Shown here: positions 1 to 7,849 of the stretch, one piece after another
Numbering within the stretch: the stretch's first letter is position 1
Layout of the letters: each line of letters begins with the position of its first letter
IMG/VR virus record: IMGVR_UViG_3300020160_003144
Coordinates: 1-26,523 of that record
Source: a virus
Strand: one strand, 5' to 3'
Length of the DNA: 26,523 nucleotides
Program-made: the position numbers and the translations under genes
Notes under the pieces: model-generated
What the model was told of the DNA's origin: nothing
The model's database searches: none
The model's input: the letters and a program-made list of their open reading frames with translations, nothing else

Positions 1-2606
1 ACCAAAATCCAAGGGTAAAAAGTTGCAGTGTAAGACGAATCAATTCCTGTTCCGTCCAAATTATCGACTGACTCTTGTGGGTAGATTATTTCATACTGAC
101 TACCTCCGTCAGGAGTATACATATTGTAGTCAGGTGTTGTCACAATATAAACTGAATCTGCTCTTTGTTGTTCAACAAGACCAATCGCAGCTTCACACAA
201 ATTAGAGTTGTTTACATAATCAATACTTGCTGTTGCAAACAAATTGATGTTCGTTGATTCAGGATTATCAAATGTTAACATACCTAACAAGTAAGCGTAG
301 TAGTCAGAGTTTGCAAAGTCTTGTGTGTTGTTTGCCACCACAATTCTTTTGAATGTACCGTCACCAGTTGCGTTAGGGTATCTAACTGATGGGTAAGCTC
401 CTTGTAAGTAACCTGAAGCACCAAGTGCAAATCTATCCTGATTTGTTCTAAACTCTCTATATGCATCCCATCCGTCAAAACCTCCTTGAAAACAGAAAGT
501 AAACTTTCTTGAGAATAAGAAATAATAAGGATTATCTTGAGTGTCAGGGTCGTCTGTAAAATCAGCAACTCCACAAATAAATGCAGACTGACCACTTGTT
601 ACATAACCATCAGAGATTGTAACAACAGTTGCCCCTGAATCCATATGAAATCCCTGAGTTAAATAATTCCAAGGAGCGGATTCGGTAGCTAAATACCAAT
701 TTGTAACCGGATTTTGTTTACCTTTGTATTGTAACAAGTCAGAGTCGATACCTAATGAACTCGACATTCCCAAATAAGTTCTTCTTACAACATCACCCGA
801 TGAAGTTGTTATATTTGAACCACCAGCAGTTGTACCAAACGGAGGGTCAAAAACAGTCTCACCTGGGAAAAAATATTTGTTTTTAATTATTGGAAAAGGG
901 GAAGGGTTTGTAGCGGTTTCATAAACACGTGACTCCAATCCGTAGAATCCACACGGAAGTGCGTCAACGGGTGCTTCATCAGCCATCTCAATCATAATGA
1001 ATGTTGAATTTAAAGGAAATTCACCATTTGAAGAACCAATCTTTTTACCAACAAAACTGTTAGAAAATGGGTCCATAGTACAATTAGTATATTTTTCGTA
1101 AACAACAGGATTTGCATCTGTGTCAAAGAAATCTCTAACCAAAACATCGAAAGTCATATTACCAAACGAAATATTTTGAATAGAAATTTTAATTTCAGTA
1201 TTAGCAGAATCTCCATCAGAAATTGAAAAAAATCTGAAAAGTTTGTAAACTTGATTACCTCTTAATTCAGAAACAACATAAGGAGTTTTTGGAGTTTGGT
1301 ACTTTTCCAAATACCAAGCTATAGAAGTTGTTGATGATGTGTCCCTCGCTTCAGGTAACGCTACTAAATCACAGTTTAAACCACGAATGTAACCTTTATT
1401 GTATCCATAATTTAACAATCCTGGATAAGATTCCTCAACAAACAAAGGTGTTGTAAATCTAGATTTACCAAAATTTGTAAGACCTAATACTTTTGTAATG
1501 TAGTTAGTGTCGTTAGATTGGAATGAGCAATCAAATGTAAAACCAGAGCCTTGATAAGTTACACCACTAATTTGGAATGGCGCGAATGGTGATTGAGTAA
1601 CACCTGAGTACGCTCCCGAACAGTTCATAACAACATCAGTCAATCCAGTAACTTGATAGTTCATACCGTGGTCATTTGAATCGTAAAGGGAAATACCTCT
1701 CGAACGTAGAGTTCCAACTACTAAATTATTATAGTCAGTAAAAGCGGTTCCACTGAGTGTGTAAACACTTCCTGAAACTGTACCTGTAAAAGTACCCGAA
1801 GCACCTGTAATATAGTTAGTAACTGCATAGTTCCAAGAATATCCTGAGTAATCATTGTCTGTATAGTTGTTAAAAGTTGCGTAATACCAAGGGTCATTAT
1901 TACCGTCGGTCAACTCAGCATCATCAATATTTAAATTATCACAACCGAATACATTACTTAATGTTGTGTAAGTTCCGTCTAAGTTTGCGTAACCCGATGG
2001 GGATACACTACCATAAACGTTTACAGTACTAGCAGAAAGTGATGTGTTACCTGATATTGATTGTATAAATGTTAAGAAATCTGAAGAATAAGTTGATGTT
2101 GAACCATCATTCAATGTGTATTGAATGTTCAAATCATTATTTACCAAAGTAGGTAATGCACTTGTAAACGAAATTGAAGTACCTACTGAAGAACCTGTGA
2201 ATGTTGCCGACCAATTAGTTACACCAACATTCAAACCAACTGTGGTACCGTCCACATTGGCAACAACTCTGATAGACCAAGAAGGACCCGCGTCATAACC
2301 CGATAAACCAAGAACTCTTGTTACAAAAAGTTGGTTAGATTGTTGTAAATAAGATTTAGCGATGTAAGCAGCTTCGTACTTTGGGATTTGTGTGCCTATA
2401 AATTTTACAGGTTCAGTCCCTCCAAAGAAACTTTGGAACTCATCGTAATTTGTGATAAAAATTGGTTCGAAAGCTGGACCTTTTAAAGTCTCACCTACAA
2501 CACCCAAAGTGGTTACACCCACGCTCTGTGCTACAAATGATAAATCTGTTTCGGATGTATAAACTCCAGGTGATACAAAAACCTTTGAATTAACTTGTGT
2601 TGCCAT
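1..2606 (-). CDS. Tail sheath protein, T4 gp18-like (C-terminus off the left edge)
   Basis: This encodes the contractile sheath subunit that surrounds the tail tube and shortens on infection. The frame is open from the ATG at 2604-2606 to the window edge, giving about 868 visible codons and no stop. The N-terminus MATQVNSKVFVSPGVY, then TTLGVVGETLKGPAF, matches the sheath pattern 'SPGV...E...G..G....GPA'. The last visible part (NPESTNINLFATASI, then FYPWIL at the edge) matches the central sheath domain and the start of the conserved C-terminal domain. T4 gp18 has 659 residues, so this protein is already longer. The extra length is in the middle and is rich in Ser, Gly and Thr, suggesting inserted surface domains. 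The gene lies downstream of gp14- and gp15-like genes, as in T4. A TATTTAT element lies 33 bases upstream of the start. The family call is firm; the exact C-terminus cannot be seen. Confidence 0.9.
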   Translation of the reverse strand, partial: MATQVNSKVFVSPGVYTSETDLSFVAQSVGVTTLGVVGETLKGPAFEPIFITNYDEFQSFFGGTEPVKFIGTQIPKYEAAYIAKSYLQQSNQLFVTRVLGLSGYDAGPSWSIRVVANVDGTTVGLNVGVTNWSATFTGSSVGTSISFTSALPTLVNNDLNIQYTLNDGSTSTYSSDFLTFIQSISGNTSLSASTVNVYGSVSPSGYANLDGTYTTLSNVFGCDNLNIDDAELTDGNNDPWYYATFNNYTDNDYSGYSWNYAVTNYITGASGTFTGTVSGSVYTLSGTAFTDYNNLVVGTLRSRGISLYDSNDHGMNYQVTGLTDVVMNCSGAYSGVTQSPFAPFQISGVTYQGSGFTFDCSFQSNDTNYITKVLGLTNFGKSRFTTPLFVEESYPGLLNYGYNKGYIRGLNCDLVALPEARDTSSTTSIAWYLEKYQTPKTPYVVSELRGNQVYKLFRFFSISDGDSANTEIKISIQNISFGNMTFDVLVRDFFDTDANPVVYEKYTNCTMDPFSNSFVGKKIGSSNGEFPLNSTFIMIEMADEAPVDALPCGFYGLESRVYETATNPSPFPIIKNKYFFPGETVFDPPFGTTAGGSNITTSSGDVVRRTYLGMSSSLGIDSDLLQYKGKQNPVTNWYLATESAPWNYLTQGFHMDSGATVVTISDGYVTSGQSAFICGVADFTDDPDTQDNPYYFLFSRKFTFCFQGGFDGWDAYREFRTNQDRFALGASGYLQGAYPSVRYPNATGDGTFKRIVVANNTQDFANSDYYAYLLGMLTFDNPESTNINLFATASIDYVNNSNLCEAAIGLVEQQRADSVYIVTTPDYNMYTPDGGSQYEIIYPQESVDNLDGTGIDSSYTATFYPWIL

Positions 2607-2639
2607 TCGTTATTATTTTCTTGATGTTATTTATTTCTT

Positions 2640-2649
2640 GATAAATATT
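2640..2649 (-). promoter_or_regulatory. TATTTAT element upstream of tail sheath gene
   Basis: In sense orientation the site reads AATATTTATC, 33 bases before the sheath ATG. It shares the core TATTTAT with eight other sites in this window that precede the first gene of a block. A second A/T-rich stretch, AAATAAATAA, follows it closer to the gene. Its function (promoter or RNA element) is inferred from recurrence only. Confidence 0.4.
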
Positions 2650-2727
2650 AGAATAAAATACAAAAAACTTGACTTTTAAATATGTATTTGTAAACAGGCG
2701 CCTTTTTTTCTGCCTTTTTTCTACCTT

Positions 2728-2892
2728 ATGGAAAAACCCCTTAATAATATCAAGAACATAAAGATTTCAACAGAGTCTCATTTATTACTAAAAAAACACT
2801 GTAATAAACACGGACTTAAAATTCATAAGTTTTTAGAAAAACTTATTTTTGAAAAATGCAAAGAAATTAAAGATGTCTACGGTGAAGATTAA
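2728..2892 (+). CDS. Small ribbon-helix-helix (Arc/MetJ-type) DNA-binding protein
   Basis: This 54-codon ORF runs from ATG 2728 to TAA 2890-2892. The protein begins MEKPLNNIKNIKISTESHLL. A short strand (NIKISTES) precedes two predicted helices (about residues 18-30 and 32-48, containing KIHKFLEKLIFEKC). This is the ribbon-helix-helix plan of small dimeric repressors such as Arc, CopG and many phage regulators, so it is probably a sequence-specific DNA binder. It is transcribed against the tail genes on both sides. Its stop overlaps the convergent stop of the gp15-like gene: both use the palindrome TTAA at 2889-2892. No Shine-Dalgarno is visible. The target is unknown; the fold call rests on pattern and composition only. 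Confidence 0.65.
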   Translation: MEKPLNNIKNIKISTESHLLLKKHCNKHGLKIHKFLEKLIFEKCKEIKDVYGED

Positions 2893-3932
2893 ACTAACTT
2901 TGCAGTAAAATCTACTTGTGCGACTTCACCAACAATATCTTTGGTTACTTCAATTAAAATTGTATCTGAGGTATTGAGTTGTATTTTATTCAAATCAGAA
3001 CCGTAAAAACTCCCATTGATATAAACATCAAATGTGTCAACATTAAGTGTTGAATCCAAATTCAAATCTACTCTATAGTCAATGACATCACTCAAGGACG
3101 TGTTTCCTGAAGTGTATAAAAAATTAAAAGGAAATTGGTCAGGATTTGGGGGTGTTGGTTTTCTGTATTTGTTAGAAGCTAATTGGGTGTCTACTTCATA
3201 TAATTGTAAAACCCTACTAACGGCTGGTTTAACTTTGAATTCTTCCTCGTCTATTAGATAACCTAACATAGTAAAGTCATAACTTTGAACGTAGAATTTT
3301 CTTTTTTCCAAATCCAAAACCGATTGGTCGGTGATATTCGTATTGATAATTGGTACGTACTGCCCTTTGATAAAAGTATAAGCTTGTCTTGAAGCAAAAG
3401 TTTGTAACACATTTTTATTGAATGTATTAAGTTCCCTCATACGATTACAGATAATTTTTATCTGATAATTTATATCAACAGGTACAGGTTGTGGAATAGT
3501 ATAAACATCATAACCTTTCATATTTCCATTCCAAGTCGGGACCGTTGCATAATAAAATTGTTTCCTTACAGGAATTGTATATTGTGTCGAAGGATTAGTT
3601 CCATATTTTACCTCAGGTATCCTAACAACCGTCACAAACGGTGGTAACACGTTAAAGTCAGGGTCTTTGAAGTTCCAAGTTTCTGTAAACTGTGACCAGT
3701 TCTGAGTTGTTATTATTTTGTCAACCACAGGAACTTTTTGTCCCGAAACTATTGTTTCCAATTCTGTCTTAACAAAATCGAGCATACCTTGGTCTAAGTC
3801 AGCGTGCAATACTGACTTCGGTAAATAAGTCCCATCTTTGTTGATGTATTCCAATAATTCCTCCCTTCTTGCAGAAAGAATCTTTGGTGGAACTAAATCA
3901 ATACTTGGTTTTACTTGTTTTGGAAATGCCAT
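2889..3932 (-). CDS. Tail completion / sheath terminator protein, probable T4 gp15-like
   Basis: This protein of 347 residues probably caps the tail tube and sheath and connects the tail to the neck. Visible features are a central segment with KIICNRMRELNTFNKNVLQ and, near residues 215-240, YDFTMLGYLIDEEEFKVKPA, a signature I associate with gp15-type proteins of large T4-like phages. The last 80 residues form a β-rich domain (DVYINGSFYGSDLNKIQL) that T4 gp15 (272 residues) lacks. The start codon overlaps the stop of the gp14-like gene by one base (TAATG), suggesting translational coupling, and the sheath gene follows downstream. This order matches T4 genes 14-15-18. Similarity to gp15 is by position and general pattern, so the specific name is tentative; a virion tail role is more secure. 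Confidence 0.6.
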   Translation of the reverse strand: MAFPKQVKPSIDLVPPKILSARREELLEYINKDGTYLPKSVLHADLDQGMLDFVKTELETIVSGQKVPVVDKIITTQNWSQFTETWNFKDPDFNVLPPFVTVVRIPEVKYGTNPSTQYTIPVRKQFYYATVPTWNGNMKGYDVYTIPQPVPVDINYQIKIICNRMRELNTFNKNVLQTFASRQAYTFIKGQYVPIINTNITDQSVLDLEKRKFYVQSYDFTMLGYLIDEEEFKVKPAVSRVLQLYEVDTQLASNKYRKPTPPNPDQFPFNFLYTSGNTSLSDVIDYRVDLNLDSTLNVDTFDVYINGSFYGSDLNKIQLNTSDTILIEVTKDIVGEVAQVDFTAKLV

Positions 3933-4447
3933 TAGTTACCATCAAATTCATTTATGTTTACAGGAGTAGCAATAATGGTCCTGTAAAAAGGTTTATATCC
4001 ACCATAGGTGTGTTTATTATCCGAAACCACCCTTCCATCATCTGCAACAGAATAATATCTAACTTTACTTTCCGTCTCATAATATCCTATGTAATCACCC
4101 ATCATAATATCCACACCAAGTTCATTCAAATAAGATTGATAAACAGAGAACTTCATATTACCTGGTTCATTTTGTTCTATTCTACTTCCACCCAAATAAC
4201 CTGCGGTTGGGGCTAAAATTTGTACTAAACCTTTAATTTCAACAGGGGCCAAGAAATTAATTCCACCTTCTAAAGCCTCACCATATACATCATCATTTCT
4301 TGTTTTGTATCTATCAATACGGTAAAGTATAACAGTAAAATTCATATCTCCCTCGAGCCACTCCTGACCCATAGAAATATCTAAGGCATAATCTTCACCA
4401 CCAAAAAATTTACCAAGTCTTGTAATGGGGACTAGTTTATCGGTCAT
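3932..4447 (-). CDS. Neck / head-closure protein, probable T4 gp14-like
   Basis: This protein of 171 residues begins MTDKLVPITRLGKFF. The ATG at 4445-4447 is preferred over an upstream TTG at 4462, because that extension would put the conserved TATTTAT element inside the coding sequence. The segment ILYRIDRYKTRNDDVYGEAL followed by β-rich sequence (VEIKGLVQILAP, FSVYQSYLNELGV, MGDYIGYYETESKVRYYSV) has the plan of gp14-like neck proteins: an 'R.....D..YGE' stretch, then a β-barrel with a 'GD.I.Y' turn. Such proteins close the portal after packaging and dock the tail. The one-base overlap with the gp15-like gene supports a shared tail-joining role. The exact homologue remains an inference. Confidence 0.55.
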   Translation of the reverse strand: MTDKLVPITRLGKFFGGEDYALDISMGQEWLEGDMNFTVILYRIDRYKTRNDDVYGEALEGGINFLAPVEIKGLVQILAPTAGYLGGSRIEQNEPGNMKFSVYQSYLNELGVDIMMGDYIGYYETESKVRYYSVADDGRVVSDNKHTYGGYKPFYRTIIATPVNINEFDGN

Positions 4448-4465
4448 ATTGATAAATACCAATAT
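4446..4465 (-). promoter_or_regulatory. Start-site hairpin with GTATTTAT loop before gp14-like gene
   Basis: In sense orientation, arms ATATTG and CAATAT (6 bp, perfect) flank the 8-base loop GTATTTAT. The 3' arm includes the A and T of the start codon at 4447. The same core precedes eight other genes. If transcribed, the hairpin would mask the start codon; if not, the core could act as a promoter element. The inverted repeat is seen directly; the function is inferred. Confidence 0.45.
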
Positions 4466-4507
4466 TCTGATTATTATTACGTAAAGTATATCTGAGTGTC
4501 AGTGATT

Positions 4508-6253
4508 ATGACTATAGAAAGCAAAGCTATAAAAATTTTGGAGGAATATCAGGGGGCAAACAATTACATCCTGAATCTAAAATCTAAACTAGAAAAAAAC
4601 CCAAAATTTTTTCCAACAAGGAGCCAGTGTGATTACATTTTTACAAATAAAGATGTTGTACCTAAGGTTGCTCGTAAATGGGTTCTTTTGGATTCTTACT
4701 TTGCTCAGAAGTTAGCTGATGAAAAATTCTTAATGACAATTCCTGAAAAAATTTGGATTGAAAAACTTTTATCTGAAACTGACAAGGCATATCACATATG
4801 GGGTAAATTTGGTGATTATCAGGAAATACACGACATATGGATACCTAAAGTCGCAATTATTAAAGACAATAAAGTTGAAATCGAAAAAATAGACTATTCT
4901 AAATACATACATAGACCTCCTTTAGAACATCAAAAAATTGCGGTAGAGTCTCTGTTAAAAAATAAAAAATTTATTTTAGCTGATGATATGGGATTGGGTA
5001 AAACAACATCAACCATTATTGCAGCGCTTGAAGCCGGCGCAAAGAAAATTTTAATTATTTGCCCAGCATCTTTGAAAATAAACTGGGAGAGAGAATTTTG
5101 GTTGTATTCAAACAAAAAAACTTTTGTTTGTGATGGTAAAAATTTTTCTGAAGATGCAGAAATATTGATTATGAATTATGACATCATCAAAAACTTTCAC
5201 GACCCTAAAGACAAAACAAATTCAAAAATTTTCAATTCAAATATTGATTTGGTAATCATAGATGAAGCTCACTACATTCAAAATGTTCAAGCCCAAAGAA
5301 CAAAATTAATCAATGATTTAGTTAAAAACGTTGAAAGGTTGTGGTTACTTACAGGAACACCAATGACCTCAAGACCAATTAATTATTTTAACCTTTTATC
5401 TTTGGTTGATTCACCTGTAGCGAAGAATTGGATGGCATACGTAGTTCGGTACTGTTCGGGATATCAATTCAAAGTAGGACCTCGGAAAGTGTGGAATGTT
5501 ATGGGAGCCTCCCATTTAGAAGAATTAAGAGATAGAACCTCAGCGACGGTACTAAGGCGATTAAAAGAAGACGTTTTGGATTTACCAGATAAAATTATTA
5601 CACCAGTTTACTTAAGATTAAAATCAAAAGTTTACGAAGAATTGATGGGAGATTATTTCAATTGGTATGAAAAAAACCCTGATGAAAGTAAAAACCTCTC
5701 TCTTCAGTTCACAAAATTAACACAAGTTAGACAAGTTCTTGCTGAAGAAAAAACATCTCACACAATCGAACTTGCCGAAAACATTATAGAACAGGGAAAA
5801 AAAGTTATCATTTTTTGTAATTTTACAAAATCTTTAGAAACAATATGTGAACATTTTGGTAAAGCAGCAGTTAGATTGGATGGTTCAATGTCCAAAATAC
5901 AAAGACAAGATTCTGTGGATAGATTCCAAGAAGATGAAAAAGTCAAAGTATTTGTAGGAAATATAAAAGCAGCCGGTGTTGGTATTACTTTAACCGCAGC
6001 TGAAGCTGTTATTATGAACGATTTGTCATTCCTACCATCAGACCACTCACAATCAGAAGACCGAGCATACCGTTACGGACAAAAAAATAATGTGTTAGTA
6101 TATTACCCGATTTTTGAAAATACAATCGAAGGTATTATCTACGATATATTAAATGCCAAGAAAAAAATTATTGGAACTGTGATGGGTGATATCCAACAAG
6201 ATGAGACAAATGTTGTTGAAGAAATTTTGAAACTAATTAACAAACAAAGATAA
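4508..6253 (+). CDS. SNF2-family DEAH helicase / DNA translocase
   Basis: This ATP-dependent DNA translocase of the SNF2 branch of superfamily 2 probably remodels replication forks or recombination intermediates, or displaces bound proteins. From the ATG at 4508 it has 581 residues; in-frame GTGs at 4496 and 4502 are possible earlier starts. Counting from 4496, motif I is DDMGLGKTTS (about 163-172), motif II DEAH (256-259), motif III TGTP (286-289), and motif VI QSEDRAYRYGQK (519-530), the SNF2 form of the arginine-finger motif. The first 130 residues form a phage-type N-terminal region with no recognised motif. The gene is divergent from the tail module and has no TATTTAT element in its leader, so it may be expressed at another time. 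Many large phages encode such an enzyme. It is not T4 UvsW, although the role could overlap. Confidence 0.9.
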   Translation: MTIESKAIKILEEYQGANNYILNLKSKLEKNPKFFPTRSQCDYIFTNKDVVPKVARKWVLLDSYFAQKLADEKFLMTIPEKIWIEKLLSETDKAYHIWGKFGDYQEIHDIWIPKVAIIKDNKVEIEKIDYSKYIHRPPLEHQKIAVESLLKNKKFILADDMGLGKTTSTIIAALEAGAKKILIICPASLKINWEREFWLYSNKKTFVCDGKNFSEDAEILIMNYDIIKNFHDPKDKTNSKIFNSNIDLVIIDEAHYIQNVQAQRTKLINDLVKNVERLWLLTGTPMTSRPINYFNLLSLVDSPVAKNWMAYVVRYCSGYQFKVGPRKVWNVMGASHLEELRDRTSATVLRRLKEDVLDLPDKIITPVYLRLKSKVYEELMGDYFNWYEKNPDESKNLSLQFTKLTQVRQVLAEEKTSHTIELAENIIEQGKKVIIFCNFTKSLETICEHFGKAAVRLDGSMSKIQRQDSVDRFQEDEKVKVFVGNIKAAGVGITLTAAEAVIMNDLSFLPSDHSQSEDRAYRYGQKNNVLVYYPIFENTIEGIIYDILNAKKKIIGTVMGDIQQDETNVVEEILKLINKQR

Positions 6254-6261
6254 AGAGTATG

Positions 6262-6281
6262 TTCCTGTTATTTATAAGGAA
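6262..6281 (+). promoter_or_regulatory. TATTTAT element in inverted repeat before SOD-fusion gene
   Basis: Arms TTCCT (6262-6266) and AGGAA (6277-6281) flank GTTATTTATA. The core ends 17 bases before the ATG at 6293. AAGGAAATACCTT follows immediately and can form a second small hairpin. The A/G-rich AAGGAA is also the closest thing to a ribosome binding site here. Confidence 0.4.
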
Positions 6282-6292
6282 ATACCTTTAAT

Positions 6293-7831
6293 ATGCAACA
6301 TCTACAAGAATCAATACAAAAAGTAGAGAAAGAGATTCTACAAGAAAAAAAGAAAGAAGAGGTGAAAGGTTTATTATCCGAAATGAAAAAAATCGGAATT
6401 GAAAAATTACCTTACTCGTATTCAGCCCTGAAAAGATTTATCGACCCAGAAACAATGAATGTTCATTATAACAAACATTACAAAGGGTACGTCAACAAAC
6501 TCAACAAATTAATTCAAAAAAGAAAAGGTGACGACGATTTAGAAAAGATTATTAGAAACATTTCTAGATTCCCAAAATCTGTTCGTAACAACGCTGGAGG
6601 GGCGTTCAACCACGCACTCTTTTGGAATATGTTGTCTCCTGAAGAGATTGAGATAGGTCCTGAAATGAAATCAAGAATTATCAAAGACTTCACCTCAATA
6701 GATAAATTCAAAAAAGAATTTTCCAAAATAGCAACCGAAAGATTTGGTTCTGGTTGGGTTTGGGTTGTTCTGACCAAAAAGGGGACACTCAAAATTATGT
6801 CGACACCGAATCAGGATAATCCGCTGATGAATGTAATTGAAGATGGGGGATTTCCTCTTTTAGGTTTGGACGTTTGGGAACACGCTTATTATTTGAAATA
6901 CAAAAACAGACGAGATGAATATATCAAAAACTTTTGGACAGTTGTAAACTGGAAATTTGTTGAGGATATGTACAAAATGAAAACCGAATCTAATCTGATT
7001 CAGGAACAATCTCTAAAACATTTGATTAATGAATCTAAGTCATCTTTTTGTACATCAGGGGAAAAAGAATTTTACAGGATGTTAATACAAAACAAAGCAA
7101 TAAAAAACATATATTCCAACGGTATAAGAAAAATTCTTAAAGACACATTCGAAAGTAATTGGAAACCTGCGACAAAAGATGAAATGTCAGGAATTTATGA
7201 ATTAGAAATATTTCCAAGTGATGAAAAAGGGAGGTCAATTATTAATAAGCTAGACACAAATTTTTCAGTTCTTTGTTTTTTTGTAAAAGATATGAATAGA
7301 GTTTTGAAATCACAAGATATAGAAGAACTCAATTTTTTCACAACTCCCGCAAATCAAGAAAAAGAAATAAAAAGAATGCTCAATTATATCGAAAAATATA
7401 GTAACAGGATTTTTGACCCAAAGAGTGCAATTTTCAAAAATATTTTTGATGTTCTAACAAAAAAACATCAAATAGGTGAAGACCGCGAAGATTATGCAAA
7501 AAAAATTATTTCGGTAAATTTACCCGAATCTGTTGTAAACAAAGTTGGTCGATTAGGGTCTAAAGAAGACGCATTCAAAAAAATTGATTTAGAAATCACG
7601 ATTGGTGGTAATACAAAAAAAGCACAAGTTAAAGGTTTTATGGAACTAATACCTTCAGAGGGTAAAGTTGTCGTAACAGGTGCTGGCGACACTGTAAAAT
7701 ACCCGAACATAGATTGGATGGTGTTTGTTAACTTACAACGAAAAAAAGTTGTGATTTTTGAAAACACTGGTAATGTTGTTATGGGTAATTACGTTTTTGA
7801 CGAAAACGCGATGATTTACAATTTAGGTTGA
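6293..7831 (+). CDS. Mn-type superoxide dismutase fused to an unrecognised C-terminal region (possible PD-(D/E)XK fold)
   Basis: Residues about 35-228 are a complete Fe/Mn superoxide dismutase (2 superoxide to O2 and H2O2). Metal ligands are visible at H58 (VHYNKHYKGYV), H107 (NNAGGAFNHALFW), D193 and H197 (DVWEHAYYLKY). G103 and Q174 (STPNQDNPL) are the residues typical of the Mn rather than the Fe enzyme. The usual family length is about 200 residues; this protein has 512. The first 34 residues are Lys/Glu-rich and helical. Residues about 230-512 match no family I recognise. Around 418-490, an acidic residue (D432), then QVK (445-447) and further strands resemble a PD-(D/E)XK nuclease core with Q in place of E, but this is weak. 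The gene lies between the helicase and a neck-protein gene and has a TATTTAT element. A virion-carried enzyme is possible. Confidence 0.85.
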   Translation: MQHLQESIQKVEKEILQEKKKEEVKGLLSEMKKIGIEKLPYSYSALKRFIDPETMNVHYNKHYKGYVNKLNKLIQKRKGDDDLEKIIRNISRFPKSVRNNAGGAFNHALFWNMLSPEEIEIGPEMKSRIIKDFTSIDKFKKEFSKIATERFGSGWVWVVLTKKGTLKIMSTPNQDNPLMNVIEDGGFPLLGLDVWEHAYYLKYKNRRDEYIKNFWTVVNWKFVEDMYKMKTESNLIQEQSLKHLINESKSSFCTSGEKEFYRMLIQNKAIKNIYSNGIRKILKDTFESNWKPATKDEMSGIYELEIFPSDEKGRSIINKLDTNFSVLCFFVKDMNRVLKSQDIEELNFFTTPANQEKEIKRMLNYIEKYSNRIFDPKSAIFKNIFDVLTKKHQIGEDREDYAKKIISVNLPESVVNKVGRLGSKEDAFKKIDLEITIGGNTKKAQVKGFMELIPSEGKVVVTGAGDTVKYPNIDWMVFVNLQRKKVVIFENTGNVVMGNYVFDENAMIYNLG

Positions 7832-7836
7832 TACTA

Positions 7837-7846
7837 ACTATTTATA
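7837..7846 (+). promoter_or_regulatory. TATTTAT element before neck-protein gene
   Basis: ACTATTTATA ends three bases before the ATG at 7850 (ACTATTTATAGGTATG). It lies in the short gap after the SOD-fusion stop. Read on the other strand it is TATAAATAGT, close to the T4 late-promoter core but pointing away from the gene. Confidence 0.4.
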
Positions 7847-7849
7847 GGT

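Noticed and set aside
284-595. Minus-strand open frame of 103 codons inside the sheath region
   Set aside because: It is in a different frame from the sheath gene, which reads through the same stretch with family-like sequence.
2690-2725. AGGCGCCT followed by T-runs as a plus-strand terminator
   Set aside because: The palindrome has no loop, the alternative stem is only 4 bp, and no plus-strand gene ends there.
4460-4462. TTG as the start of the gp14-like gene
   Set aside because: It would put the conserved TATTTAT hairpin in coding sequence; the ATG at 4447 is only five codons later and fits the spacing at other sites.
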